Origin: an uncultured Acetatifactor sp.
Lineage (GTDB): Bacteria > Bacillota > Clostridia > Lachnospirales > Lachnospiraceae
Length of the DNA: 64,000 bases
Reading direction: 5' to 3'
Assembly: GCA_910589035.1 (NCBI GenBank)
Contig: CAJUSI010000010.1
Location: 1 to 64,000, forward strand
Shown here: positions 40,881 through 49,805 of the stretch, piece by piece
How positions within the stretch are numbered: the first letter of the stretch is position 1
Layout: each line of letters begins with the position of its first letter
Made by a program: the position numbers and the translations under genes
Notes under the pieces: generated by a model
Told to the model about the DNA's origin: nothing
Seen by the model: the letters and a program-made list of their open reading frames with translations, nothing else
The model's database searches: none

Positions 40881-41305
40881 GGAATGCGCCGCTCGAGGGT
40901 GATCTCAAGAGTACAGTCGGAAAAGGGAAGGCCATCCGCCGTAAGGGAATATTCCGCTCTGATAACCGTGAGTCCGTGCAGGGAGGAAACCTCCAGGGCA
41001 TGCGTGCGGACGCCTATTTGCAGACGGCCATAGGGGGTGAAGTAATCGGAGGGATGCTCCCTCCCCGCTTCAAAGATCATATGGGTGTTCACGGCCCCGC
41101 GCCTTGTCAATTCCAGGACGGAGCCCTTCAGCTTCAGGGTGTTTTTCACGGCAGCACCCAATTCCTGCTGCATTTCTTCGTACAAAAGATAGACGCTGCC
41201 GTTTTTTTCATAATATTCTGCCGCGGCACAGGTCCTGGTAATATTTTCCCCGCCCGCTTCATCCCGCTGTATCCCGGTCAGGCTAAGCTTCACGGTTTCT
41301 GCCAT
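40862..41305 (-). CDS. DUF1934 beta-barrel protein
   Basis: A 147-residue cytosolic protein of the DUF1934/YwiB calycin-like family: VKLSLTGIQRDEAGG at the start, YYEKNGSVYLLYEEM, LKLKGSVLELTRRG, HMIFEAGREHPSDYFTPYG and LTVIRAEYSLTADGLPFSDCTLEITL. Function is not established; its members often sit near cell-wall or arginyl-tRNA synthetase genes. Here murI is 167 bases upstream. ATG at 41305 has GGAG eight bases before; a long reading to 41632 overlaps murI and is rejected. Its stop codon lies inside the right-most 43-bp repeat unit. Confidence 0.82.
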   Translation of the reverse strand: MAETVKLSLTGIQRDEAGGENITRTCAAAEYYEKNGSVYLLYEEMQQELGAAVKNTLKLKGSVLELTRRGAVNTHMIFEAGREHPSDYFTPYGRLQIGVRTHALEVSSLHGLTVIRAEYSLTADGLPFSDCTLEITLERRIPARVHP

Positions 41306-41471
41306 CTCTTTCTGCTCCTTTTGTATATTCGCGAATAACAGCGCGCTGCCCGGACAGGCCGCAGTGAAAATCTGCCGCCGCAGAGTACGGTGGACCTGCG
41401 GAAAAGCCGCCATTCGGCCAGTCTGCCGCGCCTGCCCTGCAAAGGATGTGTGGGGACAGGAGGCATGGGAA

Positions 41472-42326
41472 TCAGTAAGCGTCGATATGAATCGACTTGG
41501 CGGAAAGGATTCCGTATTTGATAATGGAATTGGCAAAGCTGACGAATTTTTCCGCCTTGTCACTGACATAGAACTGGTAGCGGTTGCCGCCGAGTGCGGG
41601 AGGCTCTTCGCACAGCAGATCGTACCCGGCAAGCAATTCCTTCAGCTCCCTTGCGGTTTCGTAGGCGGGATTGACCAGGGTGACTCCTTCGCCCATGATC
41701 TTTCTTAAGGTGGAGCGGATCAGGGGGTAATGGGTACATCCCAGAATCAGGGTGTCAATGTCAATATCAATAAGCTCTGTCAGATATCTCCGGGCGATTT
41801 CATCCGTTACGGGATCCTCCAACAGTCCTTCCTCCACCAAGGGCACGAACAGGGGACAGGCCTTTTGGTAAATGGTTACATTTTTCTTTAATTCCTGTAT
41901 GTATTTGGGATAGATCCGGCTGCCCACGGTGGCCTCCGTGGCAATCAGGCCGATCCGGCCGTTTTTCGTCACCTCCGCAGCCACTCTGGCTCCCGGCTTT
42001 ACCACACCGATCATGGGAATATCAGATTCTTTCTCCAGAACATCCAGGGCATAAGCGCTGGCGGTGTTGCAGGCCACTACAATGGTCTTCACCTGGAAGG
42101 TATTTAAGAAGCGGACAATCTGCCCGGAAAAACGGGTGACGGTTTCCCTGGATTTACTTCCGTAGGGAACGCGGGCAGTGTCCCCGAAATAAATAATTCT
42201 TTCATTGGGGATCTGGCGCATGATTTCTCTCACTACAGTAAGACCGCCCACACCGGAGTCAAATACTCCGATGGGGGCATCCTTATTTAACAGCTCCCGT
42301 TTTATGTCTGGTTTATTTTCTGCCAT
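41472..42326 (-). CDS. murI: Glutamate racemase
   Basis: Converts L-glutamate to D-glutamate for peptidoglycan. 284 residues, usual length. Both catalytic cysteines are visible: VVACNTASAYALDVL near residue 85 and LILGCTHYPLIRS near residue 196. IGVFDSGVGGLTVVREIMRQIP and FGDTARVPYG are the N-terminal signature. The ATG at 42326 follows GGAGG by five bases. The upstream small membrane protein overlaps its start by 14 bases, so the two are translationally coupled. Confidence 0.96.
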   Translation of the reverse strand: MAENKPDIKRELLNKDAPIGVFDSGVGGLTVVREIMRQIPNERIIYFGDTARVPYGSKSRETVTRFSGQIVRFLNTFQVKTIVVACNTASAYALDVLEKESDIPMIGVVKPGARVAAEVTKNGRIGLIATEATVGSRIYPKYIQELKKNVTIYQKACPLFVPLVEEGLLEDPVTDEIARRYLTELIDIDIDTLILGCTHYPLIRSTLRKIMGEGVTLVNPAYETARELKELLAGYDLLCEEPPALGGNRYQFYVSDKAEKFVSFANSIIKYGILSAKSIHIDAY

Positions 42327-42591
42327 GAAGGGCCTCCCAAAACAAGCCGATATTTGTGAACAGCCTGCTGCGCAGAGTGATGCTGTCTGGTTCCGCATTC
42401 AGCAATTCCCGGTACAGCTCGCTGTCAAAGCTCCATTCCAGGGGAAGATCACTGATCTCCCCATCCTCATTTTCTTCGGTTATCCTTACAGTGTCCGGCG
42501 TCAAGGTAAGCTCGGGATAGAGCAGGCCCCACCAGCCCAGCGCGGCACACAGACTGAATACAATGCGAATTCCGATCCATTTTCTTTTCAT
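42313..42591 (-). CDS. Small single-pass membrane protein
   Basis: A 92-residue protein with one N-terminal hydrophobic segment (IGIRIVFSLCAALGWWGLLYP) and an acidic soluble part (ITEENEDGEISDLPLEW). Start ATG 42591 with GAAAGGGG upstream; the longer reading is less likely. It overlaps murI by 14 bases. I do not recognise the family; its coupling to murI suggests a cell-envelope link, which is inference only. Confidence 0.7.
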   Translation of the reverse strand: MKRKWIGIRIVFSLCAALGWWGLLYPELTLTPDTVRITEENEDGEISDLPLEWSFDSELYRELLNAEPDSITLRSRLFTNIGLFWEALHGRK

Positions 42592-42678
42592 GCAATAACC
42601 CCTTTCTTTCTCAGGATTATTGCCGGAAATTACCATTTTATTCCTTTGAAAATAATTTTTTCGCAGATATCTCCGGAT

Positions 42679-43365
42679 TCACTTTCTCAGGGCAGCCTTC
42701 TCCCTGTCAAGGCGTATCTGGCGGATAATGGCATTCTTCTGGTTATCGATATGGGTTCTGGCCGCGGCTGCAGCCGTATCCTTGTCCTTGCGCACAATGC
42801 TTTGATAAATAATTCTATGCTCTTTGATCAGTGTTTCATGCTGACTGCTGTCTTTAATATATTCAAAACGATAACGATACATCTGTTCGGACAGATTATT
42901 TACCAACTGGATCAACCGAAGATTTCCGGTGGCCTGCACAATAATGTCATGGAGAGCCACATCCGCCTGGGCAATTTTCTTCGTATCCCCGGTGTCCACG
43001 CAGAGTTCGAAATGATCGCAGGCCTGCTTCAGCCCGGCGAGATCCCCGCCGCTGATCCGGTCGCAGGCAAGCTCCGCGCAGAGGGCGTCCACAGCCCTGC
43101 GGACTTCGAGCACATCGCTCATGCTTTTTTCCGTGATCCGGGCTACCTCGGCCCCGCGCCTGGGAATCGTGGTCACAAGCCCTTCCAGCTCCAGCCTGTG
43201 AATGGCTTCCCTCACAGGTGTGCGGCTTACTCCCAGTTTATCTGCCAGATGTATCTCCATGAGCCTCTCGCCGGGCTTTAATTCTCCCGTGAGAATTGCC
43301 TGGCGCAGTGTATAGAAGACTACATCCCGAAGAGGTAAATCCGTCTGAAAAGAATTATTCTGCAT
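42679..43365 (-). CDS. GntR/FadR-family regulator with FCD domain
   Basis: A 228-residue transcription factor. The N-terminal winged helix has LPLRDVVFYTLRQAILTGELKPGERLMEIHLADKLGVSRTPVREAIHRLELEGLV in pattern (LGVSRTPVREAIHRLELEGL shown). The C-terminal FCD effector domain has the usual metal-ligand spread of Asp and His (ADVALHDIIV, HETLIKEHRIIYQSI, ARTHIDNQ). Such regulators respond to small carboxylates. Start ATG 43365, six bases after AGGGG. Placed between ispE and the murI cluster, separated from ispE by three REP-like repeats; targets unknown. Confidence 0.9.
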   Translation of the reverse strand: MQNNSFQTDLPLRDVVFYTLRQAILTGELKPGERLMEIHLADKLGVSRTPVREAIHRLELEGLVTTIPRRGAEVARITEKSMSDVLEVRRAVDALCAELACDRISGGDLAGLKQACDHFELCVDTGDTKKIAQADVALHDIIVQATGNLRLIQLVNNLSEQMYRYRFEYIKDSSQHETLIKEHRIIYQSIVRKDKDTAAAAARTHIDNQKNAIIRQIRLDREKAALRK

Positions 43366-43444
43366 ATTATACCCCTGCCCGATCCGGCGGGCACCTGTTA
43401 CAACTTCTCCCCATGTCCCTGTCATAGCCTGTAAGGCGCGGCTC

Positions 43445-43632
43445 CTGACCCGCATAAGCCGGAACCAAAGTTATGCCAAAATACGCAGTATTTCGTTATT
43501 AAGTGCCTGACCCGGACAAGCCGGAACCTGAATTTTGCCGCTTTGCGCAGAAGGCTGCTCTTAAGCAACTGCCCGGACAAAGCCGGAACCAAAGTTATGC
43601 CAGAATGCGCAGCATTTCGCTGTCAGGCATCT
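43445..43632. repeat. Three tandem CTGACCCGG-family elements
   Basis: Copies begin at 43445, 43507 and 43569, each about 62 bp: CTGACCCG-CA-AAGCCGGAACC, then TTATGCC or TTTTGCC, GCGCAG and TTTCG. The middle copy is most diverged. They fill the gap between ispE and the GntR regulator gene. Related single copies lie at 39599-39661 and 52675-52698 (reverse) and 63590-63650. Confidence 0.85.
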
Positions 43633-44497
43633 AAGCGGATGCAGGAACCGCGCCAGTCAGAAATACCTGATTTTCCCCCGTGTCCTTCATGGCCGCATAA
43701 GCAGCCCCGGCTTTATTTCCGTCCCTGAAAATACCGAATACGGCAGGTCCGCTGCCGCTCATGAGGCAATTGTCCGCGCCCAGCCCGCGCATTTGTTCTT
43801 TGATGGAATTAATAACAGGATACGTGGAAACGGTAACCCTCTCCAGTACATTTTCCATGCGTTCCAGAATCCCGTCCAGATCCTGCGCCCTGATGGCGGA
43901 GACCATCCCGTCAATATCGGGATGGCGGATGTCCTCCACTGCATCCAGATGCTCATAGACATATTTTGTGGACACGCCCACAGGGGGCTTTGCAATGAGA
44001 ATATGGCAGTCCGGCATCGGAGGGAGGGCAGTGAGCTTTTCGCCGATGCCCTCGGCCAGGGCAATTCCTCCCATAATACAGAAAGGCACATCCGCGCCTA
44101 TGGAGACGGCCTGTTCCATCAGACGGGGCAGGGGCACGTTCAGCCCGAACAGCCTGCTGATCCCCTTCATGGCAGCGGCAGCATCCGTACTTCCTCCGGC
44201 CATGCCTGCGGCAATGGGAATCTTTTTCCCGATATGGATTCGGATGCCGGAACGGATACCGTATTCTTCCGTCATCAGCTTTGCCGCCTTATAGACCAGG
44301 TTGCTCTTATCCGTGGGAAGAAGCGGGCAATCCGTGGTGACCGTGATCCCTTCCTGCGCTTTTTCCAGGGTTAAGACATCATATATACCCACGCTGGCCA
44401 GAATCATCTTTACCTGATGATAGCCGTCCGGCAGGCGGCCTGTCACATCCAGGCCCAGGTTGACTTTGGCATATGCCTTTACTTGATATTCGTTCAT
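43631..44497 (-). CDS. ispE: 4-diphosphocytidyl-2-C-methyl-D-erythritol kinase
   Basis: Phosphorylates CDP-ME in the MEP route to isoprenoids. 288 residues, GHMP kinase family. The start is AYAKVNLGLDVTGRLPDGYHQVKMIL; the ATP loop is PIAAGMAGGSTDAAAAM near residue 93; the C-terminal GHMP motif is DNCLMSGSGPAVFGIF. GGGAGGCGG precedes the ATG. First or second gene of the minus-strand block; the membrane protein gene at 44598 is just upstream. Confidence 0.96.
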   Translation of the reverse strand: MNEYQVKAYAKVNLGLDVTGRLPDGYHQVKMILASVGIYDVLTLEKAQEGITVTTDCPLLPTDKSNLVYKAAKLMTEEYGIRSGIRIHIGKKIPIAAGMAGGSTDAAAAMKGISRLFGLNVPLPRLMEQAVSIGADVPFCIMGGIALAEGIGEKLTALPPMPDCHILIAKPPVGVSTKYVYEHLDAVEDIRHPDIDGMVSAIRAQDLDGILERMENVLERVTVSTYPVINSIKEQMRGLGADNCLMSGSGPAVFGIFRDGNKAGAAYAAMKDTGENQVFLTGAVPASA

Positions 44498-44597
44498 TTC
44501 CGCCTCCCGACTCTTCGCTGTAATACTGCAGGCCGAAGCAATCCGCAGGATTGTCAGGTCAGAGTACCGTCCTTCTCGTCTGCTTCATCGGCGCGGC

Positions 44598-45077
44598 TTA
44601 TTTCAGCGGCTTTGCGCCGGCCTTTTCCTGTGCCTTCTCCAGGGCGCGTCTGAACCGCCCCTTCTTCCTGGCGGGAAGGGCTTCCGTCTGCTTGCCGTGC
44701 AGGCCCTTTACGCTGAGGACATATATGCCGCTGACGGAGGCCTTCACCTCTTTCTTCACCGGTACGGAGTCAAAGATCTTGTCATCGCAGATCAGGGAAA
44801 CGATCTGGGGCCCCACCTTGGCTTTGATGATGGGCAGCTTGGAACTGCGCATAAGCTTTGGCGTCTGATCCAGGACGATCTGGGGCAGACCGGCATCCTT
44901 GAGCTTCATCCTTTTTTTGTCGATCACCAGCATGGAGACCGTCTGCTTGTTGGCCTCCAGCATGGCCTGCTGTTCATTCTGCTTCTTCTGCGCTCTTTTC
45001 CCCAGGAAATAAAGGGTTACTATCAGCGCAATCAGTACTACTAATACTACAATCAATACAATCATCCATGGCCTCAT
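44598..45077 (-). CDS. Single-pass membrane protein, unknown function
   Basis: A 159-residue protein with an N-terminal anchor (MIVLIVVLVVLIALIVTLYFLG, shown as VLIVVLVVLIALIVTLYF), a Lys/Gln-rich linker, then a beta-rich part (VSMLVIDKKRMKLKDAGLPQ, KLPIIKAKVGPQIVSLICDDKIF) and a very basic tail (ARKKGRFRRALEKAQEKAG). The basic tail may bind nucleic acid or the membrane. I recognise it as a conserved clostridial hypothetical only. GGAGG lies ten bases before the ATG. Divergent from asnS. Confidence 0.75.
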   Translation of the reverse strand: MRPWMIVLIVVLVVLIALIVTLYFLGKRAQKKQNEQQAMLEANKQTVSMLVIDKKRMKLKDAGLPQIVLDQTPKLMRSSKLPIIKAKVGPQIVSLICDDKIFDSVPVKKEVKASVSGIYVLSVKGLHGKQTEALPARKKGRFRRALEKAQEKAGAKPLK

Positions 45078-45246
45078 AGACTGTGAGCCTCCTTACGGTA
45101 TCATTCTGATACTTTATTTTAGCACAGGTATCCATGGATAAGCAACAAAAATATGGTATAAAAAGCTTTCCTTAAGCGAATGAATGTGGTATATATAATA
45201 AATAGAAATATCCGGGTTAGAATAGAAGAGTCAGAAATCTAATGTT

Positions 45247-45270
45247 TGCCCGCTGGAACGGGCAGGGAGG
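45247..45270 (+). promoter_or_regulatory. Hairpin abutting asnS ribosome binding site
   Basis: TGCCCG and CGGGCA form a perfect 6-bp stem with a 6-base loop, immediately followed by GGGAGG. Same geometry and same CAGGGAGGTAT context as pyrD. No T-box specifier or antiterminator pattern is seen in 45078-45277. Confidence 0.6.
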
Positions 45271-45277
45271 TATAAGA

Positions 45278-46669
45278 ATGCAATTGACAGACATCAAGGA
45301 ACTTTATCGAAATCGGGAACGGTTTATCGGCCGGGAAGTGACGGTTGGGGGCTGGGTGAGAAGCAACAGAGATTCAAAGAACTTCGGCTTCCTGATCATC
45401 AATGACGGTACTTTTTTTGAGTCTCTTCAGGTAGTGTACGGGGACAGTCTGCCCAATTTTGAGGAGCTGTGCAGGACGAACGTGGGTGCCGCACTGATTG
45501 TGAGGGGCACCATTGTGGAGACTCCGGCGGCAAAGCAGCCCTTTGAAATGCAGGCGGCGGAAGCAGTGGTGGAGGGGGCGTCCGCGGCGGATTATCCGCT
45601 GCAGAAGAAGCGTCATACTTTTGAGTACCTTCGCACCATTTCCCATCTGCGTCCCAGGACCAATACCTTTCAGGCAGTGTTCCGGGTCCGTTCCCTGATT
45701 GCCTATGCCATTCACAGCTTCTTTATGGAAAGGGGCTTCGTCTATGTGCACACACCGCTGATCACGGGAAGCGACTGCGAGGGCGCGGGGGAGATGTTCC
45801 AGGTAACCACCATGGATTTGAACGATATCCCCAGAACCGCGGAGGGCAGGGTTGATTTCTCCCGGGATTTCTTCGGGAAGCCCACCAATCTTACGGTCAG
45901 CGGCCAGCTCAACGGCGAGACGTTTGCACTTGCGTTCAAAAACATATACACCTTCGGCCCCACCTTCCGGGCGGAGAATTCCAATACCACCAGGCATGCG
46001 GCGGAATTCTGGATGATCGAGCCGGAGATGGCCTTTGCGGATCTGAAGGACGATATGATTCTGGCGGAGTCCATGCTGAAGCATATTATCCGGTATGTGC
46101 TGGAAAATGCGCCGGAGGAGATGGCGTTTTTCAACCAGTTTGTGGATAAGGGACTGCTGGAGCGCCTTCAGCATGTGGCAGATTCGGATTTCGCCCATGT
46201 GACTTACACGGAGGCGGTTGAAATCCTGGAGAAGCACAATGATGCCTTTGACTATAAAGTGTCCTGGGGCTGCGATCTGCAGACGGAGCATGAGAGATAC
46301 CTGACGGAGGAGGTGTTCAAACGGCCGGTGTTCGTGACGGATTATCCCAGGGAAATCAAGGCATTTTATATGAAGCTGAACGGGGACGGCAGGACCGTTG
46401 CCGCCATGGACTGCCTGGTGCCCGGCATCGGGGAGATCATCGGAGGCAGCCAGAGAGAGGATAAGCTGGAGATTCTGGAGAGCAGAATGGAAGAGCTTGG
46501 CCTGAACAAGGAGGACTACGGCTTCTATCTGGATCTGCGCAGGTTCGGTTCCGTAAGGCATGCCGGTTTCGGCCTGGGATTTGAGCGGTGCGTGATGTAC
46601 CTTACCGGAATGGGGAATATCCGCGATGTGGTGCCCTTTCCCAGAACGGTGAAGAACTGTGATTTATAA
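45278..46669 (+). CDS. asnS: Asparaginyl-tRNA synthetase
   Basis: Charges tRNA-Asn. 463 residues, normal. The N-terminal OB fold is VTVGGWVRSNRDSKNFGFLIINDG; class II motifs are HTPLITGSDCEGAGEMFQVTT, motif 2 FRAENSNTTRHAAEFWMIEPE and motif 3 GFGLGFERCVMYLTGM. The PRTAEGRVDFSRDFFGK insert is typical of AsnRS. The ATG at 45278 follows GGGAGG by seven bases. A terminator follows the stop. Its leader has a hairpin against the ribosome binding site rather than a T-box. Confidence 0.96.
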   Translation: MQLTDIKELYRNRERFIGREVTVGGWVRSNRDSKNFGFLIINDGTFFESLQVVYGDSLPNFEELCRTNVGAALIVRGTIVETPAAKQPFEMQAAEAVVEGASAADYPLQKKRHTFEYLRTISHLRPRTNTFQAVFRVRSLIAYAIHSFFMERGFVYVHTPLITGSDCEGAGEMFQVTTMDLNDIPRTAEGRVDFSRDFFGKPTNLTVSGQLNGETFALAFKNIYTFGPTFRAENSNTTRHAAEFWMIEPEMAFADLKDDMILAESMLKHIIRYVLENAPEEMAFFNQFVDKGLLERLQHVADSDFAHVTYTEAVEILEKHNDAFDYKVSWGCDLQTEHERYLTEEVFKRPVFVTDYPREIKAFYMKLNGDGRTVAAMDCLVPGIGEIIGGSQREDKLEILESRMEELGLNKEDYGFYLDLRRFGSVRHAGFGLGFERCVMYLTGMGNIRDVVPFPRTVKNCDL

Positions 46670-46678
46670 GTTCGGTTT

Positions 46679-46709
46679 ACAGGATCAATTTATGGGTTCC
46701 TGTGATTTT
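46679..46709 (+). terminator. Intrinsic terminator after asnS
   Basis: ACAGGA at 46679-46684 pairs with TCCTGT at 46698-46703, followed by GATTTTT. Confidence 0.6.
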
Positions 46710-46776
46710 TCTGACTTTACAATTTCTTAATTTTTTTTAGGATGAAAAACACTCGGAAGTGTGGTATGCTGTCATT

Positions 46777-48075
46777 ATGAGAAGAAAACACAGACATTGG
46801 ATGAATTTCATATTGACAGGAGCTGTGGCGGCATCCTTTGCGTGCTCCGGCATATGGCAGGCTCTTGCGGCGGAGGCTGCCGATGCTTCCCAGCTGGAGG
46901 AGCAGATAAACGAGCATGAGAATGAGCTGGAGAATCTTACCAGCCAGATTGTGGATCTGGAGAGCGAGCAGGATATTCTGCGGGAGCAGATAGATGACCT
47001 GAACGCCGAGATCACCAATACAATGGCCTGTATCGCTCTGCTGGAGGAGGAGATCCGGGCGAAGGAGACTCAGATCGCCGGCAAGGAGAGTGAAATAGCT
47101 GCCAAGAAGATTCAGATTGACCAGACCCAGGCCGAGTATGACGCGGCGGTTGCCCGGGAGGAGCAGCAGCGTCAGAATATGATTATATGCGCCCGGCTGA
47201 TCTATGAGAGGGGCGAGAGCTCCTATCTGGATGTATTGCTGGAGGGAAAAGGCTTCGGAGATCTCCTGAACCAGATGGAAAGGGTGGAACGGGTATGCGA
47301 ATATGAGAACTCCGTGCTGCTTGAGTATGTGGCCGTGAAGGATCAGGTGCATGATCTGTGGGACAGGCTGGAGGAAGAGAAGAAAGTACTGGAGGAGGAT
47401 CGGCAGGGCCTGGAGACGGAGCGGGATTCCCTGGAGGCGGACGAAGAGGAGCTTAAGACCCAGAAGGCCGATCTGGATATCATGATTGCCAGGAAAAAGC
47501 AGGAATCTGCCAACTATGAGGCGGAGCTGGCGCGTGCAAGAAAGGATGCGGCTGCGGCAAAAAAGGCCCTTCAGGCGGACCGGGAGAGATTGCGGCAGCT
47601 TCAGGCGGCGCAGAATGCGGCGGGAAACGGCGGCAGCACGCCGGGCAATACCAATGCAGCCAATTCCACCTACACTCCGACCAATTATACGTCCACCATT
47701 GACAATGCCGCAGGCAGCGATCTGGGGAAAAAGGTGGCGAAATTTGCCTGCCAGTACATCGGGAATCCCTATGTGTACGGGGGAACCAGCCTGACCAACG
47801 GGACGGATTGTTCCGGTTTTACATACAGGGTGTACAGTGAATTCGGATACCAGCTGTCCAGAACCTCCACACAGCAGCGCAGCAACGGTACGGGAGTGAG
47901 CTACAGCGAGGCACAGCCCGGAGATCTGATCTGCTATGAGGGACATGTGGGTCTGTATATCGGGGGCGGGCTGATCGTACATGCCAGCAGCAGCGAGCCC
48001 TATCCCGTAGGCGGGATTAAGGTCAGTCAGGCTCAGTACCGTCCCATACTGGCAGTTCGCAGAATCATCAATTAA
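46777..48075 (+). CDS. Secreted NlpC/P60 peptidase with coiled coil
   Basis: A 432-residue exported cell-wall hydrolase. Signal peptide to about residue 33 (FILTGAVAASFACSGIWQALA). Residues about 38-280 form a long coiled coil of the PcsB/CwlO type (heptads in LEEQINEHENELENL, ETQIAGKESEIAAKK), interrupted by ERGESSYLDVLLEGKGFGDLL, the segment that contacts FtsEX in related proteins. A Gly/Asn/Thr linker leads to the NlpC/P60 domain: catalytic Cys in GTDCSGFTYRVYSEFG, His in YEGHVGLYIGGG, third residue His in IVHASS. It cuts peptide stems of peptidoglycan. Start ATG 46777; no strong ribosome binding site is visible. Confidence 0.92.
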   Translation: MRRKHRHWMNFILTGAVAASFACSGIWQALAAEAADASQLEEQINEHENELENLTSQIVDLESEQDILREQIDDLNAEITNTMACIALLEEEIRAKETQIAGKESEIAAKKIQIDQTQAEYDAAVAREEQQRQNMIICARLIYERGESSYLDVLLEGKGFGDLLNQMERVERVCEYENSVLLEYVAVKDQVHDLWDRLEEEKKVLEEDRQGLETERDSLEADEEELKTQKADLDIMIARKKQESANYEAELARARKDAAAAKKALQADRERLRQLQAAQNAAGNGGSTPGNTNAANSTYTPTNYTSTIDNAAGSDLGKKVAKFACQYIGNPYVYGGTSLTNGTDCSGFTYRVYSEFGYQLSRTSTQQRSNGTGVSYSEAQPGDLICYEGHVGLYIGGGLIVHASSSEPYPVGGIKVSQAQYRPILAVRRIIN

Positions 48076-48162
48076 TGAAATCAGGGAAAGCCCACAAAGA
48101 GGGAGGTGTATTTATCGCCCGGGATGTGGGCATTCTTTGCGTGTGGACATGAGACGCGGAAG

Positions 48163-48310
48163 CGGGATATGCGTGCGGGTATGGGACGCGGAATGCGGAG
48201 CGGATGCACGGAAGCGGTATGTGTATGCGGAAGCGGATCAGGGACATTGGACTTGGAAGCGGGATATGCGTGCGGGCATGAGACGCGGAATGCGGAGCGG
48301 ATGCACGGAC
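48163..48310. repeat. Direct repeat of about 50 bp
   Basis: GCGGGATATGCGTGCGGG, then ATG.GACGCGGAATGCGGAGC and GGATGCACGG, occurs at about 48163-48211 and 48258-48308. Shorter pieces (ATGAGACGCGGAA) occur at 48148. The gap 48076-48421 is filled by this Gly/Arg-biased repeat DNA; open frames across it are artefacts. Confidence 0.8.
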
Positions 48311-48421
48311 ATGGGACTTGGATGCTGGAATCTGTATATGGATATAAAACGAAATGCGGGAATCGGCGCATGGACGTGAAACGGTAAAGCCGGAATATAT
48401 AAGAAATGAGGTTTGATAGCA

Positions 48422-49780
48422 GTGAAGATAATTATTGCCGGAAACGGTAAGGTGGGAGCGGCTCTGACAAGGCAGCTGTCCTCTGAGGGGGATGATCTGA
48501 CATTAATCGATTCCAATCTTGAGGTGCTTGAGTCCAGCGAGGAGCGGTATGACATCATGGTGGTGCAGGGAAACTGCGCCTCCATGAAGGTGCTGCAGCA
48601 GGCGGGAGTGGAGGATGCGGATCTTCTGATCGCAATGACGGGGGCGGATGAGACCAATCTGCTCTGCTGTATGACGGCACATGGCCTGAATAAAAAGCTT
48701 CATACCATTGCGAGAGTATGCAATCCGGAATATACGGATCAGATTTATGCCATGAGAGAGATGTTCGGCCTGTCCATGGCGGTAAATCCCGAGAGACAGG
48801 CTGCCGTGGAAATAGAGCGTTTGCTGAAGTACCCCGGCTTCTTAAAGAGGGATACCTTTACCAAAGGAAGGGTGGAAATTGTGGAGCTGCGGATAGATTC
48901 CCGCAGCAAGCTCTGCAATGTGGCTCTGAATGATATGTACGGCATTGTCAAATGTAAGATCCTGGTCTGTGCCGTTTTGAGGGAAGGAAAGGCGGTGGCT
49001 CCGGACGGAAATTTCGTGCTTCGGGAGGGTGATCGGATTTTCGTAACAGCATTTACTAATATTTTGACGACTCTGCTGAAGAATCTGGGAATTATTACCC
49101 ACAGAACCAAGAGGGTCATCATCTGCGGGGGCGGCCGTATCAGTTATTATCTGGCCAAGCAGCTGGAAAGCAGCGGGATCGGGATACAGATCATTGAGAA
49201 GGATTCCGGCCGTTGCAGACAGCTGGCAACGATTCTGCCTGCAGCCAACATTATACAGGGGGATGCCAGCAGCCAGTTCCTGCTGGAAGGAGAGGGTATT
49301 TCCGGCTGTGATGCGCTTGTGACCATGACCGGGCTGGACGAACAGAATATGATCATATCCCTCTATGGCATGAATTGCGGTATTCCCCAGGTTATCACCA
49401 AGCTGGGGCATATAGAAAATATGAATATTCTGGGCAGCCTTTCCCTGGACAGTGTGGTCAGTCCCAAGGAGCTGTGCTGCAACACCATTGTACAATATGT
49501 GCGGGCCATGAAGAACCAGACCGGCGCCGCTCTGACGGTGCATACCATTGCGGACGGTCAGGCGGAGGCCATGGAATTTCTGGTGGACGGCAAGACAAAA
49601 AACTGCGGGCTTCCCCTTAAGGAGCTGAAGCTGAAAAGGGGAGTACTTGTGGTATGCATCGCCAGGGGGTCCAGGATGGAGATTCCAAACGGCGATTCCT
49701 GTTTCCGGGAGGGCGATATCGTGTATATTGTGACCAGCAAGGGAAAAGGGATTTATCAGCTGAATGATATATTTGAATAA
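48422..49780 (+). CDS. trkA: Trk potassium transporter peripheral subunit
   Basis: Cytosolic NAD/ADP/ATP-binding gate of the K+ transporter TrkH encoded 25 bases downstream. 452 residues with two RCK units: N-terminal Rossmann KIIIAGNGKVGAALTRQLSS with Asp at the end of strand 2 (TLIDSN), and a second RVIICGGGRISYYLAKQLES near residue 228; each is followed by a TrkA-C part (FTKGRVEIVELRI, GLPLKELKLKRGVLVV). GTG 48422 is chosen because it starts the Rossmann strand; TTG 48413 is too near GAGG. Confidence 0.94.
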   Translation: MKIIIAGNGKVGAALTRQLSSEGDDLTLIDSNLEVLESSEERYDIMVVQGNCASMKVLQQAGVEDADLLIAMTGADETNLLCCMTAHGLNKKLHTIARVCNPEYTDQIYAMREMFGLSMAVNPERQAAVEIERLLKYPGFLKRDTFTKGRVEIVELRIDSRSKLCNVALNDMYGIVKCKILVCAVLREGKAVAPDGNFVLREGDRIFVTAFTNILTTLLKNLGIITHRTKRVIICGGGRISYYLAKQLESSGIGIQIIEKDSGRCRQLATILPAANIIQGDASSQFLLEGEGISGCDALVTMTGLDEQNMIISLYGMNCGIPQVITKLGHIENMNILGSLSLDSVVSPKELCCNTIVQYVRAMKNQTGAALTVHTIADGQAEAMEFLVDGKTKNCGLPLKELKLKRGVLVVCIARGSRMEIPNGDSCFREGDIVYIVTSKGKGIYQLNDIFE

Positions 49781-49805
49781 AAACAGACATTGGTAGAGGC
49801 GGAAT

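Noticed and set aside
40657..40902. Plus-strand frame with a repeated KSLSAGSSRTQPDR-type peptide
   Set aside because: Product of the 43-bp repeat read through; no start signal, and the repeat belongs to the 3' end of the minus-strand gene.
40862..41632. 256-residue reading of the DUF1934 gene
   Set aside because: The extra N-terminus overlaps murI in another frame; the family start and ribosome binding site lie at 41305.
45078..45277. T-box leader before asnS
   Set aside because: No specifier stem, AGGGUGGNACCGCG box or terminator/antiterminator pair is visible; only a short hairpin at the ribosome binding site.
48106..48387. Gly/Arg/Met-rich frames across the repeat before trkA
   Set aside because: Two overlapping frames arise from the same direct repeat, with no family resemblance.
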